Shown: in pieces, positions 42,976 through 51,141 of the stretch
Layout of the letters: every line of letters starts with the position of its first letter
Position numbering within the stretch: position 1 is the first letter of the stretch
Source of the DNA: DAOTXR01 sp034435375
GTDB taxonomy: Bacteria > Chloroflexota > Anaerolineae > Aggregatilineales > UBA3940
NCBI GenBank assembly: GCA_034435375.1
Contig: DAOTXR010000052.1
Coordinates: 62,001 to 126,000, forward strand
Length of the DNA: 64,000 nucleotides
Reading direction: 5' to 3'
The notes under the pieces: model-generated
Told to the model about the DNA's origin: nothing
Seen by the model: the letters and a program-made list of their open reading frames with translations, nothing else
Databases searched by the model: none
Translations under genes and position numbers: made by a program

Positions 42976-44261
42976 TGATGCGAACAGAGAAAGCCAATCG
43001 CAGCGCTGCACTCCCCGGCCCCGATGACGTTTTGCGGGTGGAGTTGAAGAACGGCATCACAGTGCTGGCACGTGAGAACTTCACCAGCCCAGCGGTGGTG
43101 GTCGATGGGCTGCTGCATGGCGGAGCGCTGCAGGAGCCGGATGGCAAGACTGGCCTGGCCAACTTCCACAGTATGGTGCTCATGCGTGGTACGCGGCGGC
43201 ATACTTTTGGCGAGCTGTACGAGGAGATCGAAAGCAATGGGGCCAGCCTGGACTTTTCGAGTGGTGGTCATACCTATCGCTTTGGCAGCAAGAGCCTGGC
43301 CGAAGACTTGCCTCTGATGCTCAACCTAGCGGCAGAGGTGCTGTGCGAGCCGACTTTTCCCCCTGAGCACGTTGAGAAAGTGCGGGGACAGATCCTCACT
43401 GCGCTTCAGCTTCGCGCGCACGACACACGCTGGATGGCTTCGCTGGCTTTCAGCGAGCTGGCTTACCCGCCAGGCCATCCTTATGGGCGGAGCGTAGGCG
43501 GCTACATTGAGACCATTTCTTCCATCACCCGTGACGAGATTGTGGCGTTTCATCGCAATTTGGGGCCGCGTGGGGCTATCGTCGTGGTCGTTGGGGCGGT
43601 CAAGGCCGTGGATGCGGTTCGCATGGTCGAGGATGCTCTGGGAGGCTGGCACAACCCAGAACAACCGGCCATCCCTCAAGCTCCCCCTGCGCCACGTTTG
43701 GAGGAGATCCGCCGCAAAACAGTGACGATCCCCGGCAAGTCACAGGCAGACCTCGTGCTGGGCTACCCTGGCCCAGCACGCAGTTCCCCTGACTTTCAGG
43801 CAGCCCGCATGGCGAACAGCATTCTAGGGGTCTTTGGGATGATGGGCCGGCTGGGAGACAGCATCCGCGAACAGGAGGGTCTGGCCTACTACTCGTACAG
43901 CCAACTGGCGGGTGGATTCGGTCCAGGTCCCTGGACTGTAATTGCTGGCGTCGCCCCCGACAAGATAGAGGCGACGGTCGAGATCATCCGTCAGCAGATC
44001 AGGCGTATGGTCGAGGAACCCGTTACTGCTGAGGAGTTGTCTGACAACAAGAACTTCTTCAACGGCCAGCTTGTGCTGGCTCTGGAGACCAACGAGGGTG
44101 TCGCTGGTAGCATCATGATGATGGAGATGTACCAGCTTGGGTTAGACTATCTACGCCGCTACGCTGACATTGTGAACGCGCTGAGCGTGGAAGACGTTCA
44201 AGCGGCGGCAGCGCGCTACCTGAACCCGGATGCCTTTGCGCTGGGCGTCGCAGGTCCGTAA
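42975..44261 (+). CDS. M16 family peptidase-like partner without zinc site
   Basis: 428 residues, starting at an ATG overlapping the preceding stop. The fold follows M16 throughout (LKNGITVLARENFTSPAVVVDGLLHGGA at the start), but the zinc motif position reads GLANFHSMVLMRGT, with neither the paired His nor the Glu. The R/Y pair of the C-terminal half is present in RLGDSIREQEGLAYYSYSQ. This division is the classic M16B arrangement: a catalytic subunit and an R/Y subunit that closes the active site. The two genes should be read as one enzyme. Confidence 0.9.
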   Translation: MMRTEKANRSAALPGPDDVLRVELKNGITVLARENFTSPAVVVDGLLHGGALQEPDGKTGLANFHSMVLMRGTRRHTFGELYEEIESNGASLDFSSGGHTYRFGSKSLAEDLPLMLNLAAEVLCEPTFPPEHVEKVRGQILTALQLRAHDTRWMASLAFSELAYPPGHPYGRSVGGYIETISSITRDEIVAFHRNLGPRGAIVVVVGAVKAVDAVRMVEDALGGWHNPEQPAIPQAPPAPRLEEIRRKTVTIPGKSQADLVLGYPGPARSSPDFQAARMANSILGVFGMMGRLGDSIREQEGLAYYSYSQLAGGFGPGPWTVIAGVAPDKIEATVEIIRQQIRRMVEEPVTAEELSDNKNFFNGQLVLALETNEGVAGSIMMMEMYQLGLDYLRRYADIVNALSVEDVQAAAARYLNPDAFALGVAGP

Positions 44262-44270
44262 GGACGAGGT

Positions 44271-44639
44271 GTGTCTGTGTTGCGTGCCGGTGTTGACATC
44301 ATTGAGGTAGAGCGTGTGCGGCGTGCCGCCCAGCGGCACGGTGATCGCTTCTTTGGCCGTTTCTTCACTGAAGACGAGCGTTCCCGTTGCGAGGGGCACT
44401 TCCCGGCGCTGGCGGCGCGCTTTGCGGCCAAGGAAGCGGTCGCAAAGGCTCTGGGTACTGGGATTGGAGACGTGCAGTGGGTGGACATCGAGATCGTCAA
44501 TGATGAACGCGGCAGGCCCGATGTCGTGCTGCATGGTACTGCGGCCAAAATCGCTGCCGAACTAGGTTTGACCGAGTGGTCGATCAGCCTGTCGCATACC
44601 AGCGAGCAGGCTGTGGCGTTCGTGATCGCACGGGGTTAA
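44271..44639 (+). CDS. acpS: Holo-[acyl-carrier-protein] synthase
   Basis: A 122-residue 4'-phosphopantetheinyl transferase that activates acyl carrier protein with coenzyme A. Magnesium-binding Asp is in AGVDIIEVERV and Glu is in ARFAAKEAVAKALGTG, the AcpS signature. The C-terminal SISLSHTSEQAVAFV is also typical. The start is probably GTG at 44271; GTG at 44277 is an alternative. It follows the M16 pair by 9 bases and precedes a lipoprotein gene by 6, so it is inside the ugd operon. Confidence 0.95.
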   Translation: MSVLRAGVDIIEVERVRRAAQRHGDRFFGRFFTEDERSRCEGHFPALAARFAAKEAVAKALGTGIGDVQWVDIEIVNDERGRPDVVLHGTAAKIAAELGLTEWSISLSHTSEQAVAFVIARG

Positions 44640-44645
44640 CGTAGC

Positions 44646-45581
44646 ATGTTGTTGCGAAACGTTCTGCTCATAGTTATTTCGGCGGTGTTGTTGGCCGCTT
44701 GCTTGGGAACGGCGACACCTCAGACTGTAGCCTCGACACCCACAGGCGCCTCTGCACCCCCGCCCAGTCTTGCGACGCCGCCTGCCGAGACTGTCTTTCC
44801 CCCTGATGAAGTGCAGAGCAGCCCGTTGCCTACACCGACCCTCAGCGTGCCTGAGAGTCTGACCACCGCCGAATTGCATCGACGCCTCGACCCCTTTGGC
44901 ACCACAGATCGCTCCTGTGTTCTACCCTGCTATAATGGGCTGCGGGTAGGGCAATCAGGGCAGCAGGATGTGTTGAACTTCTACGCTTGGCTCGGCATTG
45001 GAGTGCAGGACCTGATCCCCGGCGACTACGAAGCTGTGCAGGATGGCTCTGGTCGGTTAGGGGCGTGGCTCACCAAAACCTCTGACCTGTTGAGCGCAGC
45101 CGAGTCCGGCCTCACCCCTCCCTTGGTTGACATTTACCTTGAGTCTGGCCTGGTGCAATCGATCTATGTTGGATGGCAATACTATCCACCCTATGTCACG
45201 GTTTCTCGCACGCTAGAGGTGCTTGGCCAGCCAGCCCAGGTTGACTTGGCGTTGGTGTTCAGCCAAGACCCGCCCACTTATATGTTGCGCCTACTGTACC
45301 CGACTCAGCAGACGGGTTTCGCCTTCTATGGACAGACGATAGGTGATGCTACTGTGCGGCAGGTTTGCTTTTCCGCCGAACAGGTCACGAGTGCTTTCTT
45401 TGGAGTCTTTGCGCCGGGAATTCCACCGATGGCAGGCTTGACCTACAGCGATTACTTGCTGCCAGTGGAGCAGACGCTCTCGATCACCCAGGCTCAGTTT
45501 GCTGCACTGGCCACTCAGGAGCAATGCCTCAACATTGCGGCCAGCCTATGGACTCCCTGGCAGGCGCTACAGGTTCCCTAG
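44646..45581 (+). CDS. Predicted lipoprotein of unknown function
   Basis: 311 residues. A lipoprotein signal peptide (residues 1-19) ends in the lipobox LLAAC with Cys19. A Pro/Thr-rich spacer (20-70) leads to a globular part beginning DPFGTTDRSCVLPCYNGLRVGQSGQQDVLNFYAWLG. Its Cys pair, followed by a Gly-rich turn, recalls small lipoproteins common in Chloroflexota that I cannot name. I see no enzymatic motif. It is the last gene of the ugd-M16-acpS run and converges on RNase J. Confidence 0.75.
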   Translation: MLLRNVLLIVISAVLLAACLGTATPQTVASTPTGASAPPPSLATPPAETVFPPDEVQSSPLPTPTLSVPESLTTAELHRRLDPFGTTDRSCVLPCYNGLRVGQSGQQDVLNFYAWLGIGVQDLIPGDYEAVQDGSGRLGAWLTKTSDLLSAAESGLTPPLVDIYLESGLVQSIYVGWQYYPPYVTVSRTLEVLGQPAQVDLALVFSQDPPTYMLRLLYPTQQTGFAFYGQTIGDATVRQVCFSAEQVTSAFFGVFAPGIPPMAGLTYSDYLLPVEQTLSITQAQFAALATQEQCLNIAASLWTPWQALQVP

Positions 45582-45620
45582 TTCGGTAGAACTGGCTGCA
45601 ATCCGGCGCGGCGGTCTGAC

Positions 45621-47327
45621 TCAGACCTCGTTGATGAAGGCAAAGATCATCGGGCGGCGTTTGGTTTCACTGTAGAAAAAGTCAGACAGCTGATCCTCGA
45701 TCTCGCTGCGTAGACTGCGCAGGGAGGACTTGCCGTTGTCTTTGAGCATCCTGCAGATGGTTAGCTGGGCCTTGCTGATCAGGTCTTTGGACTCGGGCAA
45801 GTAGACGAAACCCCGTGAGATGATCTCTGGCTCACCAAGCATCTGGCGTGTATCGCGATCCAGCCGCACGTTGGCAATCACGATCCCATCGCGACCCAGC
45901 ATCTCACGCTCGTGCATCACTGCTGGGCCAATGTCTCCCACACCGGAACCGTCCACATACACGTATCCGCCGGGCACGCGCTCGCCGACGGTCATGCTGT
46001 CGGGCGTGAAGGTGAGCACGGTTCCATTTTCTACTACGGCGATGTTCTCTGCTGGAATGCCCAGGCTGCATGCGATCTTGCCGTGCATCTGTAGGTGGCG
46101 TAATTCGCCATGAATGGGCACGAAAAAGCGCGGTCTGATCAGGTTGATCAGCAGCTTAAGCTCCTCCTGGGCCGCGTGGCCAGAGACATGCACTGGCGCA
46201 ATTGGCTCGTAAATCACGTCCGCGCCCCGCTGGATCAGCTTGTTGATCGTGCGGTGGACCATCTCCTCATTGCCTGGGATGGGATGTGAGGACATGATAA
46301 TTGTATCGTCGGACCTCACTTCCAGATGCTTATGACGACCGTAGGCCAGCCGACCCAACCCGGCCATTGGCTCACCCTGGCTGCCAGTGGTCATGATGAC
46401 GACCTGGTGATTGGGTAAGCGGATCGCCTCGTTGATGTCGATCAGCATTTGTTCGGGGATTTTAAGGTAGCCTAGCTTGACGGCGATCTTGACGTTCTCG
46501 TTCATGCTAAAGCCAGAGATAGCCATCTTGCGCCCATGCCGTTGAGCGGCGTTAGCTACCTGCTGGATGCGCGAGATCAGCGACGCAAATGTGGCAACCA
46601 GGATTCGCCCTGATGCCTTCTGGAACACACTGTCGAACGCGGCATCGATCACTGTCTCAGAAGGCGTCCAGCCGGGCACCGTGGCATTGGTGCTGTCTGA
46701 AAACAGGGCCAGCACTCCTCGCCGAGAGAACTCGGCCAGCTTGCCAAAATCAGGGGCCCAGCCATCGACAGGGGTGTGGTCAAACTTAAAATCGCCGGAA
46801 TGGACGATCAGTCCCACTGGTGTGGTGATTCCCACACCGATGCTGTCGGGAATGCTGTGGCACACATGGAAGAACTCGACGATGAATGGCCCCATGCGGA
46901 CCGTGTCACCAGCCTGGATCGTCACCAACGTGACTTCGTCGATCAGGCGTGCAGCCTTCAGCTTGACTTCCAACAAGCCGCGTGTCAATGGCGTGGCGTA
47001 GACGGGCGACTTCACATGCTCCATCAGGTGCCCAATCGCCCCTGTGTGATCCTCGTGGCCATGGGTGATGATCACTCCCCGGATTGTCTCCAGCCGATCC
47101 ATGATATAGCCATAGTCTGGGATGATATAGTCGATGCCAAGCATGTCGTTCTCGGGGAACATGATGCCAGCGTCAAGGATGATCGAGTCGAGTGTGTCCG
47201 CTGTCTCATACTCGATGATCATCATGTTCTTGCCGATCTCGCCTAACCCCCCCAGCGGAACTACGCGCACGATGCCGTCGTGGCGATAGTTACTGTCCTG
47301 TCTTTTTGATCGTTTATCCTTACTCAC
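45621..47327 (-). CDS. rnj: Ribonuclease J
   Basis: A 568-residue metallo-beta-lactamase/beta-CASP ribonuclease with 5'-3' exonuclease and endonuclease activity in mRNA turnover and rRNA maturation. The zinc motif is ITHGHEDHTGA. Later ligands are in VHSGDFKFD, LFSDSTNA and the beta-CASP signature SSHPIPGNEEM. PVHVSGHAAQEELK carries another conserved His. It starts at GTG with GAGG upstream. The unusual feature is a hairpin with a U-run placed 20-odd bases before the start codon and an extended -10 element just upstream of that, so the mRNA probably begins with the hairpin. Confidence 0.95.
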   Translation of the reverse strand: MSKDKRSKRQDSNYRHDGIVRVVPLGGLGEIGKNMMIIEYETADTLDSIILDAGIMFPENDMLGIDYIIPDYGYIMDRLETIRGVIITHGHEDHTGAIGHLMEHVKSPVYATPLTRGLLEVKLKAARLIDEVTLVTIQAGDTVRMGPFIVEFFHVCHSIPDSIGVGITTPVGLIVHSGDFKFDHTPVDGWAPDFGKLAEFSRRGVLALFSDSTNATVPGWTPSETVIDAAFDSVFQKASGRILVATFASLISRIQQVANAAQRHGRKMAISGFSMNENVKIAVKLGYLKIPEQMLIDINEAIRLPNHQVVIMTTGSQGEPMAGLGRLAYGRHKHLEVRSDDTIIMSSHPIPGNEEMVHRTINKLIQRGADVIYEPIAPVHVSGHAAQEELKLLINLIRPRFFVPIHGELRHLQMHGKIACSLGIPAENIAVVENGTVLTFTPDSMTVGERVPGGYVYVDGSGVGDIGPAVMHEREMLGRDGIVIANVRLDRDTRQMLGEPEIISRGFVYLPESKDLISKAQLTICRMLKDNGKSSLRSLRSEIEDQLSDFFYSETKRRPMIFAFINEV

Positions 47328-47348
47328 TCAAATTACCTCATTCATAAA

Positions 47349-47382
47349 AACCCACTTAGCGGTGGGTTGATTGTTTATAGCA
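47349..47382 (-). promoter_or_regulatory. rnj leader: extended -10 element and 5' terminator-like hairpin
   Basis: On the minus strand TGCTATAAA (plus 47374-47382) forms an extended -10 element with no clear -35. About seven bases downstream begins a hairpin with arms AACCCAC (47362-47368) and GTGGGTT (47349-47355) and a six-base loop, running into TTTTTA. The start codon is at 47327. The hairpin may be the extreme 5' end of the mRNA, a terminator, or an attenuator. Confidence 0.55.
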
Positions 47383-47887
47383 AGAAGGGCCGAGATATCC
47401 CCCTCAAGCCCTCTGGTCGTCATCCTCGTGTGCAGTTGTACGACGAGCCACATGAACTTGACCAGCGAAGGTTCGCAGCGGTCAGCTGACGTTCTCTGAG
47501 GGTGCACAGATTACTCCACGGTGCCCAATTACGATTATAAGTGTAGCACATAGTGGAGTGCTATCACAATGTCTAAGAGGCAAAAGACCGCCAGTTGGCA
47601 GGGTTTTCTTGCCTTTTGCATCCTGTCGACTAAGATAAGGAGTTGCAGGCTGCTTCCCCGGTTGAGGTGTAAGATGGCTTCCCAAAGATTCGAACTGTGC
47701 TCGGCAGTCCATCTCTTCCTGCCGCAATGCGATCATATGGCATGGTTTCCTCTCAATGCGCTGCCGCAGAATGCTATCCCCTATGTCAGGCGCGCTCTGG
47801 CGAATTTCTTCGCGGGTCGATGGTTTGACAGTTATGGCTGGCATGGTGAGAAGTGACTGATCAGGTGTCGGGAAAGGTACATTGACG
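47383..47887. other. Intergenic region upstream of rnj and comEA with no supported gene
   Basis: About 500 bases between divergent genes. Short open frames exist on both strands but have neither a ribosome site nor recognisable protein character, and base composition is less GC-rich than the neighbouring genes. It includes GCAAAAG/CTTTTGC inverted arms (47579-47618). I assign no function. Confidence 0.4.
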
Positions 47888-48469
47888 ATGAATCAGTGGC
47901 TAGAGGAGCACCGCGTGGCGGCCCTGACAGTTGTAGGTTTGCTGCTTGCGGCGAGCGTGGCCGCGTTCGCGCTGCGCTGGCGGCCTGCTGCGGAGATCGT
48001 CATTGAACCCCCTGCTACTCCGGAGCCGACGCCTACCCCCAGCCCAATCCTGGTGTATGTCAGTGGGGCGGTGGTCCAGGCGGATGTGTACACGCTGCCG
48101 CCAGGGTCGATTGTACGTGATGCGGTAGCTGCTGCTGGTGGTGCTGCGCCAGATGCTGATCTGAACCACGTCAATCTGGCATTGCGCCTCGAAGATGGCG
48201 ATCATGTGTATGTCCCACGTGTCGGTGAGTTGCCCACGCCCATGCCGACCAGCGGCGGCAAGCCAGTGATTTCGGGACCGATCAACATCAATACAGCTAC
48301 CCAAGCCGAGCTTGAAACACTGCCTGGCATTGGCCCCACACTGGCCGCTGCCATTGTCGAGTATCGCGAGAAGAATGGGCCTTTTGCTACTATCGAGGAC
48401 ATCCAAGATGTACCCGGCATTGGCCCGTCCAAGTATGAGGCCATCCGTGACCTGATCACGGCCAACTGA
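47888..48469 (+). CDS. comEA: ComEA-like helix-hairpin-helix DNA-binding protein
   Basis: 193 residues from the ATG at 47888, with AAAGG upstream. A membrane anchor (about 12-31) and a PT-rich spacer precede an SLBB-like domain (about 52-110, ILVYVSGAVVQADVYTLPPGSIVRDAV). Two helix-hairpin-helix motifs (about 130-193, NINTATQAELETLPGIGPTLAAAIVEYR and FATIEDIQDVPGIG) follow. ComEA binds exogenous double-stranded DNA outside the membrane for natural transformation. No comEC is adjacent in the window. The next gene (TrmH-type) lies 70 bases downstream on the same strand. Confidence 0.92.
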   Translation: MNQWLEEHRVAALTVVGLLLAASVAAFALRWRPAAEIVIEPPATPEPTPTPSPILVYVSGAVVQADVYTLPPGSIVRDAVAAAGGAAPDADLNHVNLALRLEDGDHVYVPRVGELPTPMPTSGGKPVISGPININTATQAELETLPGIGPTLAAAIVEYREKNGPFATIEDIQDVPGIGPSKYEAIRDLITAN

Positions 48470-48539
48470 CTGCCAAAGGCGGGTTTCGGCGCTGATGGGG
48501 TGTTTGGGGTTCCCTGGAGCGCGTGTTACACTCTGCTGC

Positions 48540-49334
48540 ATGATCACCAGCGTTGACAACGAGCGAGTCAGACAAGTACGCGCACTTCAGTCGCGACGGC
48601 AGGCGCGGCGTAAGGCGGGCCGCTTCGTGATCGAGGGTGTGCGCCTTGTCCGCGAGGCTGCGCTGGCCGGGATTGCGGTTGAGGAGGTGTTCTACACTGA
48701 CACCTTCGCCGTCGATTCAGATGGTGTGGCTCTCCTTGATAGCTTGAGCTGCCTCGGCGCTCGGCTGCTGGCAGTTGATGAGACGGTGATGTCTGCTATG
48801 AGCGATACTCGGACGCCGCAGGGCATTCTGGCCGTCCTTCCGACTGTCGACCTGCCGATACCCGCTGAAGCAACCTTTATCTTGGTGATCGACGGTGTGT
48901 CCGATCCAGGCAACATGGGCACTGTCATGCGTACAGCAGCTTCTGCGGGGGTCCCTTTGATGATCACAACTGCCGGGACAGTCGACCTGACCAACCCCAA
49001 AGTGGTCCGCAGCGCCATGGGTGCTCACTTCCGACTCCCGACCCAGCCACTGAGCTGGGAAGGGATTGGCCACAAGCTGACCGGCCATGCCGTCTTTCTG
49101 GCGAGCGCCAGCGGTGGTGCGCCTTACTACCGTGTGAACTGGACCCAGCCCTGTGCGTTGATTGTCAGTGAGGAGGCGCACGGCCCCAGCCATCAGGCGC
49201 TCCGTCTGGCCCATGCTCATGTCACCATCCCCATGCCAGGTGGGACGGAGTCGTTGAATGTGGCCGTGGCGGCCGGCATCCTGATCTTTGAGATGGTTCG
49301 CCAGCGCACTGAGCAGGGATTACTGAAGGTGTGA
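48540..49334 (+). CDS. TrmH/SpoU family RNA 2'-O-methyltransferase
   Basis: 264 residues starting at the ATG at 48540. An N-terminal RNA substrate-binding domain (about 1-95, KAGRFVIEGVRLVREAA) precedes a SPOUT catalytic domain with the knot motifs ILVIDGVSDPGNMGTVMRTAASAG (motif 1), CALIVSEEAHG (motif 2) and IPMPGGTESLNVAVAAGILIFE (motif 3). It transfers a methyl group from SAM to a ribose in rRNA or tRNA; the site is unknown. The ribosome site is weak. It lies between comEA and the DUF711 gene on the same strand. Confidence 0.92.
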   Translation: MITSVDNERVRQVRALQSRRQARRKAGRFVIEGVRLVREAALAGIAVEEVFYTDTFAVDSDGVALLDSLSCLGARLLAVDETVMSAMSDTRTPQGILAVLPTVDLPIPAEATFILVIDGVSDPGNMGTVMRTAASAGVPLMITTAGTVDLTNPKVVRSAMGAHFRLPTQPLSWEGIGHKLTGHAVFLASASGGAPYYRVNWTQPCALIVSEEAHGPSHQALRLAHAHVTIPMPGGTESLNVAVAAGILIFEMVRQRTEQGLLKV

Positions 49335-49364
49335 CCTGGCTCTGCTCTTGGCAGGAGGAGCTTC

Positions 49365-50603
49365 GTGAAGATTCGTTCGGTGACTGCCTTTGCTGAGATG
49401 TCCTATCCGGTGGAGACCGGGCCTCGCTTTCAGGATGTGGTTGAGGCGCTTCATATAGCTCGTGCAGCCCTGGTTGACACCGGCTATGAGGTGGAGACCA
49501 CCCGGTTGGCTACTCAGCCTTTCCCTGCAGCCTGTCTCAGGTCGGGCGGACCCGGAAAAGCTGTCGATTTTGCCAAAGATCTTGAAGCACTAGCCTTCGT
49601 CCACGAGATCGACTATGTAGCTCTTGGCCCTGTCCTGCTAGAAGACCCTGTGGCCTACGCCGAGGTCGTGGCTGATCTGCTGGCCCAGACCGAGAGTGTC
49701 TTTGTCAGCCTCGAGATTGCGAACCACGAAGTCGGCTTGAGCCTATCGCGCATCCGTCGCACGGCTGACATCGTGCGGCGGGTGTCGACGTTACGAGATG
49801 ATGGGTTCGCCAATCTGCGGCTGGCGGCCCTGGCCAATGTCCTGCCCTGGGTGCCGTTCTTTCCAGCGGCTTATCATGGCAGTGGTGCGCCTCGTCTGGC
49901 CATCGCCACGGAGAGCGCCGACCTCGCCGTGGCAGCTATAAGCAGTGCGACATCGCTCAGCGATGCTCGCACGGCGCTGCTTAAGTCAATTGAAGCTGAA
50001 GCTGGTCGCATTGAGGGCGTGGTCCGGCAGGCGCTGGGACATTCTAATGTGTCTTTTCAAGGTATTGACTTCTCGCTGGCCCCCTACCCCGACGAGATCC
50101 GCAGCATTGGCGCAGCGCTGGAGCGATTGGGCCTGGAAGCCTTTGGAGGGCACGGGTCGTTGTTGGCTGCTGCCTTCCTAACCGACGTGCTGGATGAGGC
50201 TCGTTTTACACGGACCGGTTTTTGCGGGCTAATGTTGCCCATCATGGAAGATAAGGTCTTGGCCGGACGCGCAGCCGAAGGATGGCTCCACGTGACTGAT
50301 CTGCTGGCGTATTCGGCAGTGTGCGGTACTGGTCTGGATACGATCCCGTTGCCTGGCGAGGTCGATGAAAGCACTCTGGCAGCCATTCTCGCCGATGTGG
50401 CTGCGCTGGCCCTCCGGCTTGACAAACCCCTGACCGCCCGCTTGATGCCGCTGCCGGGCAAGCGGGTTGGCGATGAGACTGGTTTCGAATTCGAGTACTT
50501 TGCCAACAGCCGCGTGATGGGCGCTCGTGGCAGACTGGTCAGTGGGCTGCTGGCAGGGAACGAGAGCGTAGCGATTCAGCCCTGCCAGCCCCGCCGATCG
50601 TGA
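49365..50603 (+). CDS. DUF711 family protein
   Basis: 412 residues, starting at GTG with AGGAGG upstream. The sequence follows the DUF711 (PFL-like) family: KIRSVTAFAEM at the start, GFANLRLAALANVLPWVPFFPAAYH in the middle, IDFSLAPYPDEIRSIGAALERLG, and VCGTGLDTIPLPGEVDESTLAAIL near the end. Related proteins have been linked structurally to glycyl-radical-type alpha/beta barrels, but no reaction is known and the radical Gly is not evident. It ends close to the converging small protein gene. Function unknown; the family call is firm. Confidence 0.85.
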   Translation: MKIRSVTAFAEMSYPVETGPRFQDVVEALHIARAALVDTGYEVETTRLATQPFPAACLRSGGPGKAVDFAKDLEALAFVHEIDYVALGPVLLEDPVAYAEVVADLLAQTESVFVSLEIANHEVGLSLSRIRRTADIVRRVSTLRDDGFANLRLAALANVLPWVPFFPAAYHGSGAPRLAIATESADLAVAAISSATSLSDARTALLKSIEAEAGRIEGVVRQALGHSNVSFQGIDFSLAPYPDEIRSIGAALERLGLEAFGGHGSLLAAAFLTDVLDEARFTRTGFCGLMLPIMEDKVLAGRAAEGWLHVTDLLAYSAVCGTGLDTIPLPGEVDESTLAAILADVAALALRLDKPLTARLMPLPGKRVGDETGFEFEYFANSRVMGARGRLVSGLLAGNESVAIQPCQPRRS

Positions 50604-50632
50604 CCGTCTTTCTGTGGCGTGTTGCCAGACGT

Positions 50633-50881
50633 TCAAGCCGCAGTGCGCTTCCTCTTCTCGTCTTCCTTGCCCAGCCAGAAATGGTGGGGAAGCACCGTGT
50701 TCGACGTATGTAGGATCACTCCGGCTAGGCGCTTAGGCCCGCCGAGAAGCATGGAGGGATGTAGATAACACACGGTGGGGCGCTCGCCATACTTAGCTTC
50801 ATAATAAGCAATGGCCCGCTGGATTTTGGCCTCCAGGTCGCGCTGATCGTTGTTGTCGAACCACAACATTCCTGTCTTCAT
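50633..50881 (-). CDS. Small conserved-looking protein of unknown function, possibly SOS-regulated
   Basis: 82 residues with GGAG upstream of the ATG. The mix of MLWFDNNDQRDLEAKIQRAIAYYEAKYGERP, VCYLHPSMLLGG and NTVLPHHFWLG has the look of a real folded protein and matches my memory of a short Chloroflexota hypothetical family with a YxxKYG...HPSML...LPxHFW pattern. The function is unknown. A LexA-like palindrome lies 30-45 bases upstream. A second, perfect one sits on a good promoter 190 bases upstream with a terminator in between. Regulation by DNA damage is therefore a reasonable inference. Confidence 0.7.
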   Translation of the reverse strand: MKTGMLWFDNNDQRDLEAKIQRAIAYYEAKYGERPTVCYLHPSMLLGGPKRLAGVILHTSNTVLPHHFWLGKEDEKRKRTAA

Positions 50882-50910
50882 AGCTGGCTCGCTCCGTTTT
50901 GGCTCTTAAA

Positions 50911-50926
50911 TAGAATGTATGTTCTA
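50911..50926. promoter_or_regulatory. LexA-like operator upstream of the small protein gene
   Basis: The imperfect palindrome TAGAATGTATGTTCTA has arms that differ at one position and resembles the Gram-positive SOS box GAAC-N4-GTTC. It lies 30-45 bases before the ATG at 50881. Confidence 0.55.
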
Positions 50927-50945
50927 ATAGCGTGCGATAAAACAA

Positions 50946-50971
50946 GGCGTGTCTGTAGGCCCAAACACGCC
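50946..50971 (-). terminator. Intrinsic terminator between the two LexA-like boxes
   Basis: Minus-strand arms GGCGTGTTTG and CAGACACGCC (10 bp, one G-U pair) enclose a six-base loop and run into TTGTTTTA. It lies about 100 bases downstream of the predicted start site of the 51.1-kb promoter and 65 bases before the small protein gene. Confidence 0.75.
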
Positions 50972-51054
50972 ATCTACTTGGCCCCTACGCTACGCTCTAA
51001 GACCCCCTGCCCCCTGATAGTTGTGTGTCATATGAGGCTTCTTTTACCACATTA

Positions 51055-51109
51055 AGAACATAAGTTCTATTACTATAGGGAGTATATCAGAAGGCAGGCT
51101 TCTCGTCAA
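51055..51109 (-). promoter_or_regulatory. Promoter with perfect LexA-like operator
   Basis: On the minus strand TTGACG (plus 51104-51109) and TATACT (plus 51081-51086) are 17 bases apart. Just after the expected start near 51074 lies the perfect palindrome AGAACATAAGTTCT (51055-51068), a match to GAAC-N4-GTTC SOS boxes. The only frame in the short transcript before the terminator is a 13-codon one (51031 to 50990) with a poor ribosome site. Confidence 0.7.
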
Positions 51110-51141
51110 GTCTGCTTTGCGATCTTTTAAGGTTATGGCCC

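Noticed and set aside
41998..43011. Long minus-strand frame opposite the M16 peptidase gene
   Set aside because: The plus strand has the complete zinc motif and family pattern; the shadow frame has none.
47482..47856. Two overlapping short open frames upstream of comEA and rnj
   Set aside because: They lie on opposite strands, have no ribosome site, and their predicted proteins show no recognisable pattern.
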